A stretch of 64,000 bases of DNA, taken from positions 1 through 64,000 of the forward strand of contig ARYC01000103.1 in the NCBI GenBank assembly GCA_000711775.1, given 5' to 3'. Each line of letters opens with the position of its first letter. Position 1 is the first letter of the stretch. This DNA comes from Oxytricha trifallax (Eukaryota; Ciliophora; Spirotrichea; Sporadotrichida; Oxytrichidae). Positions 1-12,514 of the stretch are shown here, one piece after another. A program made the translations under genes and the position numbers. The notes under the pieces are model-generated. The model made no database searches and was not told the DNA's origin. It saw only the letters and a list, made by a program, of their open reading frames with translations.

Positions 1-867
1 TTATGTAATATTCTTAATACTTTTGATCAGACTTCTTTACTACTATACTTTAAGGGGGCAAAAGAGGGGGCTCGATTAAATTTAAATTTAAATTGATTTC
101 ATTGACTTTTTCACTCAATATTTCATGATTAGAATCAGTGCATGAGGAGAGTGAAGATGATTATTTTCTCATATTTAATACTTAAAAAGTAATTTATTAA
201 AATATGATAATATTAAGATAATCACTTCCCTAAAAGTTAAGGGGAAATAAAACTTTCACAAATTATATTTATGTCAACACAAGAATTATATTTATGTATG
301 TCAGTTGGCGCCAAAGAAATTGTCAGAATGCGCCAAAGGTCATTGTTAATGATTAATATTGCACTATCAGTTGGCGCCTATAAAAATGTCAGAGTGCGCT
401 GGGTAAATGAACATAAATGTTTTAATTTATAATCTCAGTAATACATAAATAAATTTTAGATTTATAGTCTAACCTATTTTATCAATCTAACTTGCATAAA
501 GTTTAAATCATAAAATCATGATGAATTAAGCTTAAATTCTATTTAATTTCAATTATGTAAACTAACATAAATAGAACCAATTAAAATTTTTATTTATGTT
601 AATATACATAAATAAACCAATACAATTTAAAATTATTAAAACCTATTAATTAGTTAGTAAGCTTTAGTTTATAGTTATTAAATAGCATGGACATAAATTA
701 AAATCGTGAGGGAAATTAAGCAAATATCACGAACATAAATAGTCGAACTCTCGATGGGAGTCTTAACACAAAATCTGACTGGTACAATCACTTAAAATAT
801 TCACGTAAATATTTATGTCTTAACAATTATAGTTGGTTATCACTTACCAAGCTATAAAAAAACAAGC
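1..867. other. Non-coding flank of a TBE-like element, rich in an ACATAAATA motif
   Basis: No convincing coding frame is visible on either strand. The stretch probably belongs to the decayed transposon whose ORFs follow. The short motif ACATAAATA or its complement TATTTATGT recurs many times, for example near 267, 287, 408, 442, 567, 590, 605, 690, 732 and 806, and continues at lower density into the ORF at 868-1425. No telomere-like terminal inverted repeat is seen, so the outer end of the element is either lost or left of the window. Confidence 0.5.
301..400 (+). repeat. Two direct repeats of about 34 bp containing TCAGTTGGCGCC
   Basis: Copies start at 301 and 367. Both open with TCAGTTGGCGCC, continue with an A-rich stretch, then ATGTCAGA or TTGTCAGA, and end at a second GCGC. 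GC content is far above that of the surroundings. Function unknown; they may be sub-terminal repeats of the decayed transposon. Confidence 0.6.
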
Positions 868-1425
868 ATGAGATTCATAAAAGATGTGTTGGCCTCAAGA
901 AAAGAGCTACTTAAATCGGCAGATGTCATTTATGTGAACGTACCTAATTATCCTGAATTGGGGGTCCTGAGCATATTTAATTATGTCAAGGACGATGAGG
1001 TGGTAAATTGATATCTTGGTGTTTATGATGGTCCAATGGACCTCCCTGATAAGCATTTCTTTTATGGGGCTTTGGGAACTCTTAAAAATGAGTGGTTGAC
1101 ATAAATAGTTATGTCTTAGCAAACTTAAAGAAATTAACCTACAGACGAATAACAATTAGGGGAGACCATAGAGATAAGTTAAGAGTTCCTTAAAGAGATT
1201 TAATCCATTCCACATTTCTCGAGTAAGTATACATAATTATTTATGTCTTTGCAGAACGAAAAGGAAAAGCACTTTCTTTACTTAAGCAAAAATCTCAATG
1301 CAGAAAATAGCCAAAGAAAAGAAAGAGATATGAAATATCAGGGTATGAAGAAGAACAGAAATAAGGCAACTAAATAATGTAGAAATAATCAATTATGTCC
1401 TTCAGAGAAGAAAATGCTATAATGA
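868..1425 (+). pseudogene. TBE-like second ORF (about 22 kDa), with in-frame TGA
   Basis: Read with TAA/TAG as Gln, one frame runs from ATG 868 to TGA 1423-1425, 186 codons counting the stop, interrupted only by TGA at 1009-1011, probably a decayed Trp or Arg codon. The predicted start is MRFIKDVLASRKELLKSA and the C-terminal half is rich in Gln, Lys, Glu and Asn. The size fits the 22-kDa ORF known from Oxytricha TBE elements, and the ORF converges with a transposase frame (1522-2550) on the other strand. Assignment to TBE rests on size and neighbourhood, not on a sequence comparison. The internal stop suggests a dead copy, although germline transposon ORFs are only transiently expressed anyway. 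Confidence 0.6.
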
Positions 1426-1521
1426 AAAGTCCTCCTGGCAAAAGGCTTTAATTGTATTGATTTCTTAAAGACTTAATTAAAATAAAAAATTATGTCAATG
1501 TAAAATTAATTTAATTTAATA

Positions 1522-2550
1522 TCAAACTTCTAACTTAAGTTAATTAAAACAAAATTTCTCACTGTTGACACAATCATTTATGTTAATATTTAGTATTGAG
1601 TCCTTGACAATTTAAAAGTGTTTTAGGTTTGACAATTTAAACTAAAGTTTAATAAGTTCTTTTTTATAAAACTTTTTTACTCTAGAAAAAATGTTTTCAA
1701 TGCAATTATATTTCGATGAGTAAGCCGCATTAAACAATAGAGTCCAACCATTTTCTTAAACAACTTATTTTAGTATTTTAGAGTGGTGGGCTCTAAGATT
1801 ATCAAGAAATATAGTTAGGTTTCTTCCTTTATATCTTTAATCAAGGTCTTGTAAATCCTAAAGTAAATCATTCGTTTTGATTGATTTAGGCTGTATTCTA
1901 AAACACTCTAAACCATACTTAGCACTTATTATTACAACAGCAGATAATGTATCTAAGTTAACTCCCCCCTTTTTTAACACTTAATTATTGTATTTATGGG
2001 CCCATGATTTGTAAGTAATTGAGTGGGGCTTAAATATTGTCTCATCAAGATAAACAATATTCTAACCATTTTCTAAAATCCTCTTTTATTCATCAAAATA
2101 TCTTCTCAAGTCTAATTTTATTTGTTATTTTCTAAGATCAGTTATATTATAGTCTGTTCAAGTAGGCTTATACTTAATACCATTCTTTTTATAAAACGAA
2201 TAGAAACTAGATGTTGAAATTTTTAATTCAGGAAATTATCTATGAAAAGTTATTGCCCTTTATTAAACTGATAATAACATTTGGTCTTTTAAGGTTTGAT
2301 GAGATACCAAATAATTAAACTGTTCTTAACTCATTTAGATTTTTCTATTTTTTACTTTTTGTGTATTTATATCTGAACTTCTTATATTGTTTAATTCATT
2401 TTTTATTAGTTTTTCTGAAAGATTTAGTGCCTAAGAAATTTCTTTGACAGTTGCATAAATTCTATTATTTTTTGAAAATATTTTTTATCAAAATCTTAGG
2501 AAACAGATAAGCTCAGTTTAGTTTATTTAAGCTTAATTTTTTGATTCCAT
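1522..2550 (-). pseudogene. TBE-type (Tc1/mariner/IS630-like) DDE transposase, two in-frame TGA codons
   Basis: On the minus strand a single frame of 343 codons (ATG at 2550, TGA at 1522-1524) is broken only by TGA at 2488-2490 and 2158-2160. The DDE catalytic residues are all visible: first Asp in VYLDETIFKPHS with a following WAHKY, second Asp in IFLDNLRAHHS, and the Glu in NAAYSSKYNCIENIFSRVK, the equivalent of the 'PYSPDLNPIE' box of Tc1/mariner enzymes. The N-terminal third looks like the helical DNA-binding part. About 342 residues matches the 42-kDa transposase of TBE elements. No telomere-like inverted repeat is found beyond the start codon (2551-2760), so the element end is decayed. 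It would catalyse cut-and-paste transposition if intact; two stops argue against that. Confidence 0.85.
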
Positions 2551-3156
2551 TTTTATAAGTTTAATAAAGTTAATTAATTATATCAACTTACAAATTTTCC
2601 TTCAATTTTGATAATTCTACATAATAACAAAAGAAAATGAAAGGTCATAATTTAATAAATTTTAGTGGAACAATTATTATCAGATTTTCTTTGCTCACAT
2701 ATTATCTATTCCAAATCTAAATACATTACTTTCTTAATCTATTAATTAAAGTTATTATGTAAATCACATCTTCGCTAATTTAGTTTGGTAATCTTGAATA
2801 CCTCTACCAAAGCAACATACTATAATATTAAACTTACTCTTTCATAAAATTGAACAAATTATAGGTCTACTTTGCTTTGAATTTTCAAATTTTTAAATAT
2901 ATAAAAAGTTGATATTTTTGTCAATTCAAGTATTGCACAACTTTGCATTTAATAAATTTTTGATTTCCATAATCTTTCAAAATAGATACACTCTTAATTG
3001 ATTGAACATAAAGTCAAAGATTTGTATTTTTAAAAGTTTTGTAAGTTTTATTGTCGACAATAATTTGAATTTATTAATAGTATTTGAAAATTTTAGATAA
3101 TGCAAATATTTCACAATAATTGTAATAAGTATTATAATAAAATATAAAGAAAGAAA
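2551..3156. other. Intergenic AT-rich stretch, no gene seen
   Basis: Between the transposase start and the peroxidase start. It contains no recognisable coding sequence, tRNA or inverted repeat. The last part must hold the peroxidase promoter and 5' leader, but no defined motif stands out. Confidence 0.5.
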
Positions 3157-4044
3157 ATGAATATTAATCATATTGCTAAAAAACCTTTCTTCGATCTCTT
3201 CTACAGATCTCCATGCATGGCACTTATGTTAAGAGCTGCCTTCCACGATGCTGGTACTTTTTGCAGAGACTCTAAATCTGGGTAAGTAGCGTTTCATATA
3301 TAAGAGTGTTAATAGCGTAGTTAATGAGTATTGAAAATTGATTTTAGTGGCCCAAGAGGATTATTGAGATTCTAAAGTGACCTATCAAGACCAGAGAATA
3401 AGGGTCTGCAATTCGCCATGGATCAAATTGAGGACATCAAGACTGATGGAAATCACATCACAAACATGCTCTCATATTCAGATTTGATCTAACTAGGAGC
3501 TTACGCTGCTGTTGAATACACTGGAGGCCCAACTATGGTCTTCAGAATGGGAAGAAAAGATGCTGAAGAAAGCGATGCAACCCCAGAAGACAGATTGCCA
3601 GACAATAAAGAGGGCTCTAGCGGCATGGTCAATAAGATGAGAAGAACGGGTTTCTCAACTTAAGATATCGTAGCTATTATGGGTTCACATACTCTCGGAT
3701 TCGCTCACCAAGACAGAACTGGATTTTAGGGAAGATGGACTTAAAACCCTCATGTATTCGACAACACTTATTACAAGGAAGTTCTCTTAGGTTAAAAATC
3801 TAAATTCTTGAAGACCCCTGCAGAACACATGCTCCTTGAAAACCAAGAAATGAAGAGATTCGTTGAAATGTACGCTCAAGATTAAAACTTATTCTTCACT
3901 CATTACGCAGATGCTCATGTTAAAATGAGTGAATTCGGTCAAGAAGAACATTTATTGAGTGAATTCGACAATCAACCAGCAAATAAACTTCCTCAAGTTG
4001 AAGGCATTCAAATTGGATCTTTCTCTGATCCACAAAAATATTGA
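3157..4044 (+). CDS. Class I heme peroxidase (ascorbate peroxidase-like)
   Basis: Two exons joined by a 66-nt GT-AG intron at 3282-3347 give about 273 residues, close to cytosolic ascorbate peroxidases (about 250). ATG 3157 is the first in frame and TGA is at 4042-4044. The distal heme pocket is in RAAFHDAGTF (Arg and His), with Phe where plant ascorbate peroxidases usually have Trp, as in cytochrome-c-peroxidase/APX hybrids or class II enzymes. The proximal site is GSHTLGFAHQDRTG, followed by FDNTYYKEVL, a typical class I signature. Expected reaction: reduction of H2O2 with ascorbate or another small donor. There is no signal peptide, so it is probably cytosolic. Several TAA/TAG codons fall inside conserved blocks (for example FSTQDIVAIMG), which is direct evidence for the ciliate code. 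The alternative that the 66-nt insert is an IES bounded by TGG gives the same protein. Confidence 0.9.
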
Positions 4045-4429
4045 GAGGGGTTGTCTTGATTTAAAAAAACACTTTGTATAACTTATGGACGCATTTCAAC
4101 TAGTATAAATCAATAAGTTGTATAAATTGTTTGATTTAAACGATATAAAAGCAAAGAGATTCTTGCGAAGAGAGTCAATTGCTTATTATTTAAAAATATT
4201 TGCTAAAATCTTTATTTAAATTTTTGTCAATTTTATAATAAAGAATCACACAAGAAAGAATTAGTAAATTTATTTAATTAAAAATTGACCTGAATAACAA
4301 GTAGTTAATTTATAATTATTTATATTTGATTTTAATGTATTGGAATATTTGTTCTATTTAAGATAATGCCTCATTAAATCAATTATATTCATTTATCTAG
4401 AAATTTTGAAGTAAATTTTTAAAATGTAA

Positions 4430-4877
4430 GGAGAGGGGATTTTCCTGCTCAGTTCTATGATAAAAAATTATAGGGAAGTTTCTTAGCAATTAAATTTTTT
4501 TATTTATTTTTTTAGATATTTATTCTAACTCCAAGTAAAAACTTTCAATGATTTAAATTTCATAATATTTAAGATACATTAGCCTATAATTGATGAAGTT
4601 TTTTTATTTTTTATCTTTTAAAATTAATTTTTTCTCTTAAAATACATTTAGATTTATGGTTAAATAATTTATTGAGAATTATTTCTATCAATTTATCTAT
4701 AATTATTTAGATTAATATACTAGACAACTCCTATCACTTAATTTTTTAAATTATAAAGGATGTATGATATATCCCCTTACAATTGATTATTATTTCAAAA
4801 TTAAGTTTAGATATAATTTCATTAAAAATTCATGAAATTATATTTCAAAAAATTACATGCAAGGAAACTTCCTCTCC
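4430..4877. mobile_element. MITE-like element A (GGGGAGGAAGTTTCCTGCCC family)
   Basis: The ends are imperfect inverted repeats of about 20 bp: GGAGAGGGGATTTTCCTGCTC on the left and, read inward from the right, GGAGAGGAAGTTTCCTTGC. The inside is AT-rich and non-coding. Four similar elements of about 340-465 bp occur at 17951, 23834, 27979 and 29747. Confidence 0.5.
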
Positions 4878-5252
4878 AATATATGATTTAATTTAAACTT
4901 ATTAGAGTTAATTAAAAGAATATGAAATAAATTTTGGTTATTAAGCCCCTTGAAATACTCTATATTATTTGGGATAATTTAATTAAGTCATTTTGACCAA
5001 ATTATTCTATTAATACTTGATTCCGTTTAACTCGTCTTTATAGTTGAAGACAAAGGATAAGTTTTTTGCACAACCTAACACGTCCTCATCAGGAACAGTA
5101 TGATAATTAAAATAACAATTAATACTTTTTAAGATCGAGATCATATTCTGCGTCTATTTGAATAATTTAAGCTTTTAAAAATTAGGACTTTTTAATTTCT
5201 TTATTGTAAACCTAATAATTATTTAAATAAATAATGAACAAAAAGTTATATT

Positions 5253-5600
5253 GGAATCCCTCTTTCAGGTGACGGTTAAAATTTTTCTTGCAGCTTTTTT
5301 AACTTTAACTGATTGAAACTTTTGAATTCGTGCTTGGTACTTTTATCACAATTCTATCTAGATTTAGAGATAATTCTGTTTAGAATTTTTGGGTGCCTTT
5401 AAGTTCTTCCTGAACTAGCTTTTGTGGAAGAAAATGATTCAAAAAGCATTTATAGAACAATGTTCTGAACTCAGTTAGACATAGGCTAATTCCAAATGAA
5501 TTTTGACAATCTACGTTGAAACAGCTGAAGACATTGAAGATGAAGAAGACTCTAGTCACCTCCAAGAAAAATTTAAACCGTCACCTAAAAGAGGGAATGA
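5253..5600. mobile_element. MITE-like element with about 36-bp terminal inverted repeats
   Basis: The left end (CCCTCTTTCAGGTGACGG then TTAAAATTTTTCTTG) is matched in inverted orientation at the right end (CCCTCTTTTAGGTGACGG then TTTAAATTTTTCTTG), with a handful of mismatches over about 36 bp. The 280-bp interior has no plausible gene. The repeat is unrelated to that of family A. No clear target duplication is seen. Likely a non-autonomous DNA transposon removed during somatic development. Confidence 0.75.
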
Positions 5601-7105
5601 AAGACTTTGATTTTAAATATTTTAATTTATAACCACAAATTGCTTTTTATTTTTAAATAAGTGTTAATTTGTAGTATTTTATTGATTTAGTTATTTATTT
5701 CAAATATGTTTTATACAAAATGCCAAAGAAATTATTATTATTATGGAATTTAGATAAGCTTATATAAAGATCAGTTTACATTAAACTATTTCATTTCTAT
5801 TTTTGTAATATTTTTCGATTTTTTTAACATATTTTGCTTAATTCTTTAATTATTCTCGAAGCAATAGCTATCGTACTTAATACTTTGATCTGTAGAATTT
5901 ATTTATTGAACATTTTATAGAATAATAAAATATTATTTTACTTTAATATAATTGCAATTTAATTTTTGCTACTTTCTTCCAATTATTAATTACTCTAGTA
6001 AAGGTTCCTTAATTAATCCTATTGCTATTCAAATTTACTACTAAATTAATTTATTAACTATTTTATTTAGAAATTGAATAAATTATTAAATTTTATTAAT
6101 AAAAATTCCTATTTGTGTATATATATCTTAAGTAAAACTAAATAATTATATAATATTTATATAAAAATTTAATTAAAACTTAAACTTTTTTTAATTTTAT
6201 TAATGTATTAAATTTAGAGAAACTTTCAATGTTCTCACTAATCATATTAGTAATTGTTTTATTATATTCAAGCTTGATCTAATTTTTTATAACTGTTTTT
6301 TAAGTAATTTTCTTATCTTTGTCGTTAGGAAGTTGATTAGTTGATTTTAATAAACTTTTCTCTATTATTTTATTATTATTTTGATTATTCAGTAAAATAT
6401 TATATTAATTACTCTGAACATTATTGATTTTAATTATAATAACTGGCAATAAATATTAATGTTTTATTTATATAAAATTTTAATTTTGTGTGAAGGAGTT
6501 GGGGAGGCACTTCTATTTCTACATATGAAGATAAAATATTTTAAATATATATTAATAATATGCTTCTAAGATTAGAACTCTTAATCCATTCGTGATTTAA
6601 GGCCTGATTAATTAAACACGATACTCTATGATATACATATTTTATGCAATATATTAAGTTTATTTGTTAGCTATTTCAGAAAAAGATTTAAATTTTAAAT
6701 TTTGTAAGATTTTTTTTAAATTCTTTTACTATCAGCAATTAGAAAAAAATAATTAAAACTAAATACAAAAGACTACATAGAATGATGAAAAATAATACAA
6801 TTATCTTGATTATAATATGTTTTCAAATAATTTATTTAACATATAAACATCTAGATATAATGGGATTTATAATCACTTGATTAGACATCAAATTTTGATT
6901 TTTAAGTTCGTTATTTAGTAGCTTTAAATTATTAAATTGATAATAAAAGAGCACTTGAAAATGATTCTTAAACTGAAAAATTTATGATAAACAAAACACA
7001 AAATATTGCGTTTTATTTTTCATAAGAATTTTTATAAAAAAAGTATTAAACAAGAAAAATTAAGAAGTATAAATATATTTATAAAGAAATCAATTGAATC
7101 TCGAA
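5601..7105. other. AT-rich non-coding stretch
   Basis: About 1.5 kb without a convincing exon, structured repeat or RNA gene on either strand. It separates the small inverted-repeat element from the 3' end of the minus-strand kinase. Confidence 0.5.
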
Positions 7106-8749
7106 TCAGTAAGAAATATATATGACTAAACATTCATTTAATATATATTTACAGGTTTTAATGTCAAATCTATTTGCTGGGTCTCTGCAAATTAAACTGT
7201 TTAAGAAATCTCTTGCTTAATAAGAGCAGCAAATTTATCCTATTATTTATTTAAAGTTACTCTTTAAGGTAAGATTCAATAAACCTAACTCTATAATATT
7301 CACAAAATTGCTTTTATAGATTTAAAGTATCTAAATATATTCTAAGTTTATTTAATTTGAATTTTGCCCTTTTATAAGATTTTCTCCAGTAAATAGGTAA
7401 TAAATTACTGAGCCGACACTAAAAATATCTATTTTTGGGGTCTGCTCCTTTCCCATGATAGTTTCTGGAGCTGCGTAACTCGGTGTCCCACATCTAATCT
7501 TTAACTGAGTTGTATCAGACAAAAAGCTTGATAAACCGAAGTCTGCAAAGAAAATTTTGTACTGTGATTTACCTAGGTTATTAATTAAAATATTTTCAGG
7601 CTTTATATCACGATGTAATACCTCTTTTTCATGTATATTAGTTAATATCTCAATTAATTGCCGACTAATAAACTTTCTAATACTCTAATTAAAAATTGTT
7701 ATGATATTGTTTTACAATAAGTTTAATTTTTATATTTTTCTCTTTGAAGCTCCAAAGTGGACCTTAAACTAAATCCTTAAGAGTTCCACCTTCAACTAAA
7801 TCCAAAAGCATATAAATATTAGCTTTTGTTTCTGAAACTTCAAATAATTTTATAACTCCTGGAGTTTAGCTGAGCTCCCTATTGATTCTTATTTCTGAAG
7901 CGAGTTGTTGTGTTCTAAAGGGCTTTTTATCGAAATGTTTTTTGTTTATGATTTTCATGGCAAATTTCTTTTTCTTATCTTATCTACTAACAACTTTGTA
8001 AACAGTCGCATTAGCACCTTGGCCGATCTGCCTTATTATTTCATACCTGCTTAGTATGTCTTCAAATTATTATTAATTAAAATGGAATTAAGAATTATAC
8101 TAAAATAATGATATTCACTGACAGTGAAATATGAAAGAGCTTTGGCCCATTTTATTATAATGCTGTCTATTTATTATTATTATGTGTCCTTCACTTTGCA
8201 GGGTTCGAACAGAATCAATGAAATGCCTCTCTTTAAAGTAAAGCTGTGCAAGACTTCCTCATTTGTACTATCATCTTCAGTGTAGTTAACAATAAATATA
8301 TTGAAATTTCAATAAATTGTTTGTTTAAATATAATCTATTATACATTTATCAATATTAATTTGTAAATTAACAATCAAATTTGAGAATTCTATGTTTAAA
8401 ACAAACAAGGGATTTTCGAGCAGCTTGTCTTGTTCAGATAATATATATATTCTGTTTTTTATAAGTATTGCTTGATATTTGATTTTGCTTTAGAACTCCA
8501 TTTGCTTACTTCTGATTTTAAACTTTGTCGATTAAATATTTTTTAATAAATTTATCATTAATCTTTTATTATAATTATAATATAAAGCTAAATAAACTTG
8601 GTACAGAGCATGTTTTCATGGTTAATTGAAGAAAAGTCATTCTCTAAATGCTGCTCATTAAATTAAACTATTTTTTTGAATTGAAATGGATCAGAGAATA
8701 CAGTCTCGAATACGCTACTAAAATCTTTGACAGCAACTTGGTTTAGCAT
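7106..8749 (-). CDS. Serine/threonine protein kinase, CAMK/ULK-like
   Basis: Kinase subdomains are visible in order on the minus strand: glycine loop RQIGQGANATVYKV, lysine in KKFAMKIINKKHF, hinge IYMLLDLVEGGTLKDL, catalytic loop VLHRDIKPENIL, activation loop FFADFGLSS, CGTPSYAAPE with DIFSVGSVIYYL, and subdomain XI in ARDFLNSLICRDPANRFD. All catalytic residues (Lys, HRD Asp, DFG Asp) are present. The frame changes between the hinge and the catalytic loop; removing a 31-nt GT-AG segment near 7690-7720 restores it. The 3' part runs in one frame to TGA at 7106-7108. The N-terminal 200 or so codons (ATG at 8747-8749, MLNQVAVKDFSSVFE) are spread over frames separated by AT-rich inserts that may be IESs or introns, so that part is provisional. 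It lies 284 bp from a divergent CDPK gene and may share its upstream region. Confidence 0.85.
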
Positions 8750-9033
8750 AATTTGGCTTTGTTATAATTTATTAATTGAAAATTATTTATAGCAGGCGAG
8801 TTAATTATAATAAGTCAGCAGATATTATCATTAAATGATATTCTACAATTGATTAATTTCAAAACTTAATTTACAGAAAAAAAATTGATTGATTGTGTTT
8901 TATATGATAATAATTTTAAAAGTAATAACATATGATAAATTTTATTATTACCCAGGATAAAATTGAGTAAATTATTTTACAAAAGAGATAAATATAAAAT
9001 AATAATTTCAAATTGAATAATATTAATTGCAAT

Positions 9034-10679
<1,646 letters not shown>

Positions 10680-10900
10680 ACATTATTAAAAAATATTCTA
10701 TATTACATTTGGTAGACATATAAATAACAGTTTCTTCTAAATAATTCATAAATTACATATCACATGAAATGCATCTAATTAAATTCATGAAATTAAAACC
10801 TTAATCAAATCTTAGCCAAAATCTAAGAAAGATTTAGTAAAATATTGCTATATATAAATATATTCGAAACTTTATTTTGTCATCAAATTTGTTTAACATT

Positions 10901-12068
10901 CAAAACCCCAATACCCCTTAATTAGGTTTATAAGTGCTTTGATTGATGAGGGTAATGTTGGGGATTAGGGTTTATTTTACATTTGAAGCATCAATTTCAC
11001 TCTAGTAATGAAAATATGAAAGTTTTATTCAATCAATTTTTTTATGCTCTACTTATTTGTTTTCATATTTATGTATAAGTTATAGTATTTTTATTTGAAA
11101 AAGATGAGTTTTTTATACATTTTTTTCATAAGTTATCACTTTAATGGATTGTTTTTATGATTTTAGATGATTACATCATTTCAGAAATTTGGCATTTTTG
11201 CAGAAATATTTTCGAAATTTCCCTTATATAATCTTATTTTAATAAAATATTTTCATTTCCTTTTGCTTCCTTACTGTATTTACATATTTAAGTCCAGTAT
11301 AAAAGATTTTTGTTAGTTGAATATTGTTTAAGTGGAAAATATGCATAAAATGAGTGATTTTAAGGCATCTGAGTGATACATTATGAACATGTTTTAGTTG
11401 TAGAATTATTATATATGGAAATCAAACTTTAAATTTTGTATTTCTTATTTTACTTAAATTTTAGACACCTATTAAATATGGCCATCTTATAGAAGGTCAA
11501 TCATGTAGGATTATGTGGAGAAAGTTTGCAGAATCTGTAACAATTTTCAGAGATGGATTTCCATTTTAACCTATTGAATTCCATTAAATTAGTACTAAAT
11601 TTGTTTAAATTTGATTAGTACCAATTTAATAGTACCAAAACTTAATTAGTACCTAGTTTTAAACTAATCAGGTTTTAATGGAAAAGTTCCAATTTGGTTT
11701 AAAACTTAATTAGAACTATGTACTTAATAATTAAAACTATATTGGTACCAAAACATTTTTAAAAATGGAGTACCTTATAATTAAGAAATGAAGTTTTCAT
11801 AAAAGTTAACTATTTTAATTATCTAAGTAAAGCAAGCAAATAATTTTATATCATTAAAATTTCCAATTTGGAATAATTTTTTAGATTACATTTACATAGA
11901 TGTAGTAATGATAAAAATTAAAAGATAACGAATCTCAACCATGAAAATAAAAAATGATATTGAATCTAACAACAAAAATGAAATCAATCAAAAAGAAACC
12001 CTAATCCCCAACATTACCTTCATCAATCAAAGCACTTATAAACCTCATTAAGGGGTTTTGGGGTTTTG
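10901..12068. mobile_element. Short TBE-ended element (non-autonomous), 1168 bp
   Basis: Terminal inverted repeats of about 73 bp (10901-10974 and 11995-12068). The right one ends in perfect GGGGTTTTGGGGTTTTG, the complement of CAAAACCCCAAAACCCC; the left one has one change (CAAAACCCCAATACCCC). Both continue with a shared block holding AGTGCTTTGATTGATGA and TGTTGGGGATTAGGG. The 3-bp ATT at 10898-10900 is repeated at 12069-12071, matching the ANT target duplication of TBE elements. Full TBEs are about 4 kb with three ORFs; this one has about 1 kb of non-coding AT-rich interior containing repeated GTACC/TAGTAC motifs, so it is an internally deleted or MITE-like derivative that would need transposase in trans. 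Confidence 0.9.
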
Positions 12069-12514
12069 ATTCAATCTAAGGAATAATCTTTTTTTCAATC
12101 TTAAAAACAATTGATTTAAAATTTATTAAAATTTAATTTTTATTCAAATTTGGTTTATTATTTTTTATTCTTTAAAACTATAAATATAAAACTAGCTAGA
12201 AAACAGAGGAAATATTCGTAAAGTTTTTGGGTAAATTCATAAAATCTTTAGTTACTATATTCATATTTCAATTACAGTCTTTTTCATTAAATTTTTAATC
12301 ATTATTTTTAATTGAAATGATTTAAAGTGAAGATTGTAGTAACTTACATAAATTAATTTAGAGATCAGATAAAATATAATCGTGAATATATCATAAACTT
12401 CGGTATTAATGATGACAAGAATTCCAAATGAAATATTGCACTATTTTATTTGAATTAATTAAGGATTTTAATTTTAAATGATTTTGCATTTATTTTGAAA
12501 TACTTAATTAAAGG
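12069..12514. other. AT-rich stretch before the first CK1-like kinase
   Basis: No clear exon. The first exon and start codon of the kinase that follows should lie here or further upstream, but no ATG in a convincing frame could be tied to it. Confidence 0.4.

Noticed and set aside
907..1155. 82-codon minus-strand frame
   Set aside because: Lies antisense to the 22-kDa-size transposon ORF, whose composition and continuity are far better.
5380..5565. 61-codon minus-strand frame inside the small inverted-repeat element
   Set aside because: Too short, no motif, and partly made of the inverted repeat itself; not claimed as a transposon protein.
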